Shown piece after piece: positions 63,555 through 64,000 of a stretch of 64,000 nucleotides of DNA. A program made the position numbers and the translations under genes. Origin of the DNA: Actinoplanes teichomyceticus ATCC 31121 (lineage in GTDB: Bacteria; Actinomycetota; Actinomycetes; Mycobacteriales; Micromonosporaceae); NCBI RefSeq assembly GCF_003711105.1, contig NZ_CP023865.1, forward strand, positions 1,958,001 through 2,022,000. Direction: 5' to 3'. A model generated the notes under the pieces. It had not been told where the DNA came from and ran no database searches. It worked only from the letters and a program-made list of their open reading frames with translations. Position 1 is the first letter of the stretch; each line of letters starts with the position of its first letter.

Positions 63555-64000
63555 ATGCCGCTCGCCCGTCGCCCCGTTCCCCGGCCACGCCGTTCCCGCA
63601 GCGCCGCACCCGCCGCCGCCACGGCAGTCGCCGCCGTGGCGCTGGCGGTGCCCGCCATGCCCGCCACGGCCGGCGGCGCATCCTGCGGGACCGGGCGGTT
63701 CACCGCGACGTCGCAGGCCGACCTGGCGCGGATCGCCGTACTCGACCCGGGACCGCTCGCCGCCGGCCTGCCCGCCCTCGCCGACGTCCGCCTCGGCCCC
63801 GCGCACGGTGCCGTCGACACCCGCAACCGCAGCGGCAAGACCGCGGCCACCGCCGGATACGCCGATGCCCGGCTGCTCGGCATGCACCTGCCCGGGCTCC
63901 CGCTGCGCGACGCCGTCGCCGACCATCGGGCCCCCGGCCGGGGACCCGGCCCGGTGCAGGTCACGCTCGCCGCCCTCAACGCCGGCGGCCTGGCCACCGC
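63555..64000 (+). CDS. Secreted protein, unknown function (3' end outside window)
   Basis: ATG 63555 with GGAAGG upstream; at least 148 residues, cut by the window end. An Arg-rich N terminus and hydrophobic Ala/Val core (TAVAAVALAVPAMPATAGG) form a signal peptide. The mature start is GASCGTGRFTATSQADLARI, continuing GLPALADVRLGPAHGAVDTR and KTAATAGYADARLLG. No domain is recognised; the style matches secreted unknowns of Micromonosporaceae. Confidence 0.65.
   Translation, partial: MPLARRPVPRPRRSRSAAPAAATAVAAVALAVPAMPATAGGASCGTGRFTATSQADLARIAVLDPGPLAAGLPALADVRLGPAHGAVDTRNRSGKTAATAGYADARLLGMHLPGLPLRDAVADHRAPGRGPGPVQVTLAALNAGGLAT

Overview
The window is about 72-75% GC by eye. Genes are dense with near-total G/C in third codon positions. 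It also carries a murL/murD2 pair, two GlcNAc/chitobiose-type importers without their own ATPase, an actinobacterial (coproporphyrin-type) ferrochelatase, a DUF3097 gene and many GTG or leaderless starts. Together these point to a chromosomal segment of an Actinobacterium, most likely Micromonosporaceae (Actinoplanes-like). No rRNA, tRNA, insertion sequence, prophage or CRISPR array was seen.

Layout. 1-6.9 kb: end of a ferrochelatase gene, a NagD-like HAD phosphatase, an S26B-type signal peptidase with an octapeptide-repeat tail, two NUDIX genes, two membrane-anchored unknowns and DUF3097. 6.8-18.8 kb: a MocR regulator divergent from a DMT exporter, a serine hydrolase, an NfeD/SPFH pair, small membrane proteins, a SpoU methyltransferase, a GNAT enzyme, a globin-reductase fusion, a cupin and a DUF1963 protein. 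18.8-21.5 kb: divergent murL and murD2, the alternative route to D-Glu in peptidoglycan. 21.5-30.8 kb: a repeat-rich spacer, then an RpiR regulator and two consecutive sugar ABC importers (das-like, then ngcEFG). 30.8-36.6 kb: a PolA-like polymerase, then metH behind an S-adenosylhomocysteine riboswitch, and gluconokinase. 36.7-46.3 kb: YdjM-like and DUF1707 membrane proteins, a NarL-type two-component system, a NUDIX gene, a GGDEF protein and a GH63-like glucosidase. 46.4-53.4 kb: a DsbA-like protein, a fused anthranilate synthase behind a complete trp attenuator with a WW leader peptide, a single-domain response regulator, and a GH3 glucosidase with its TetR repressor. 53.5-64 kb: a NYN nuclease-like protein, YccF, an ECF sigma factor fused through a membrane segment to an outside beta-helix, an FMN-dependent hydroxyacid oxidase, dinB, ctaD and the start of a secreted protein.

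Three patterns cross the window. First, short tandem arrays (15-39 bp units) sit at gene ends, in intergenic spacers and in disordered protein tails; at four genes the array spans the stop codon and most or all copies carry a TGA. Second, at least ten genes share a TANNNT box followed by 6-7 nt and then ATG/GTG, the signature of leaderless mRNAs. Third, several cis-regulatory elements can be read base by base: the SAH riboswitch, the trp attenuator, a MocR operator, a TetR operator and paired palindromes before the two-component system.
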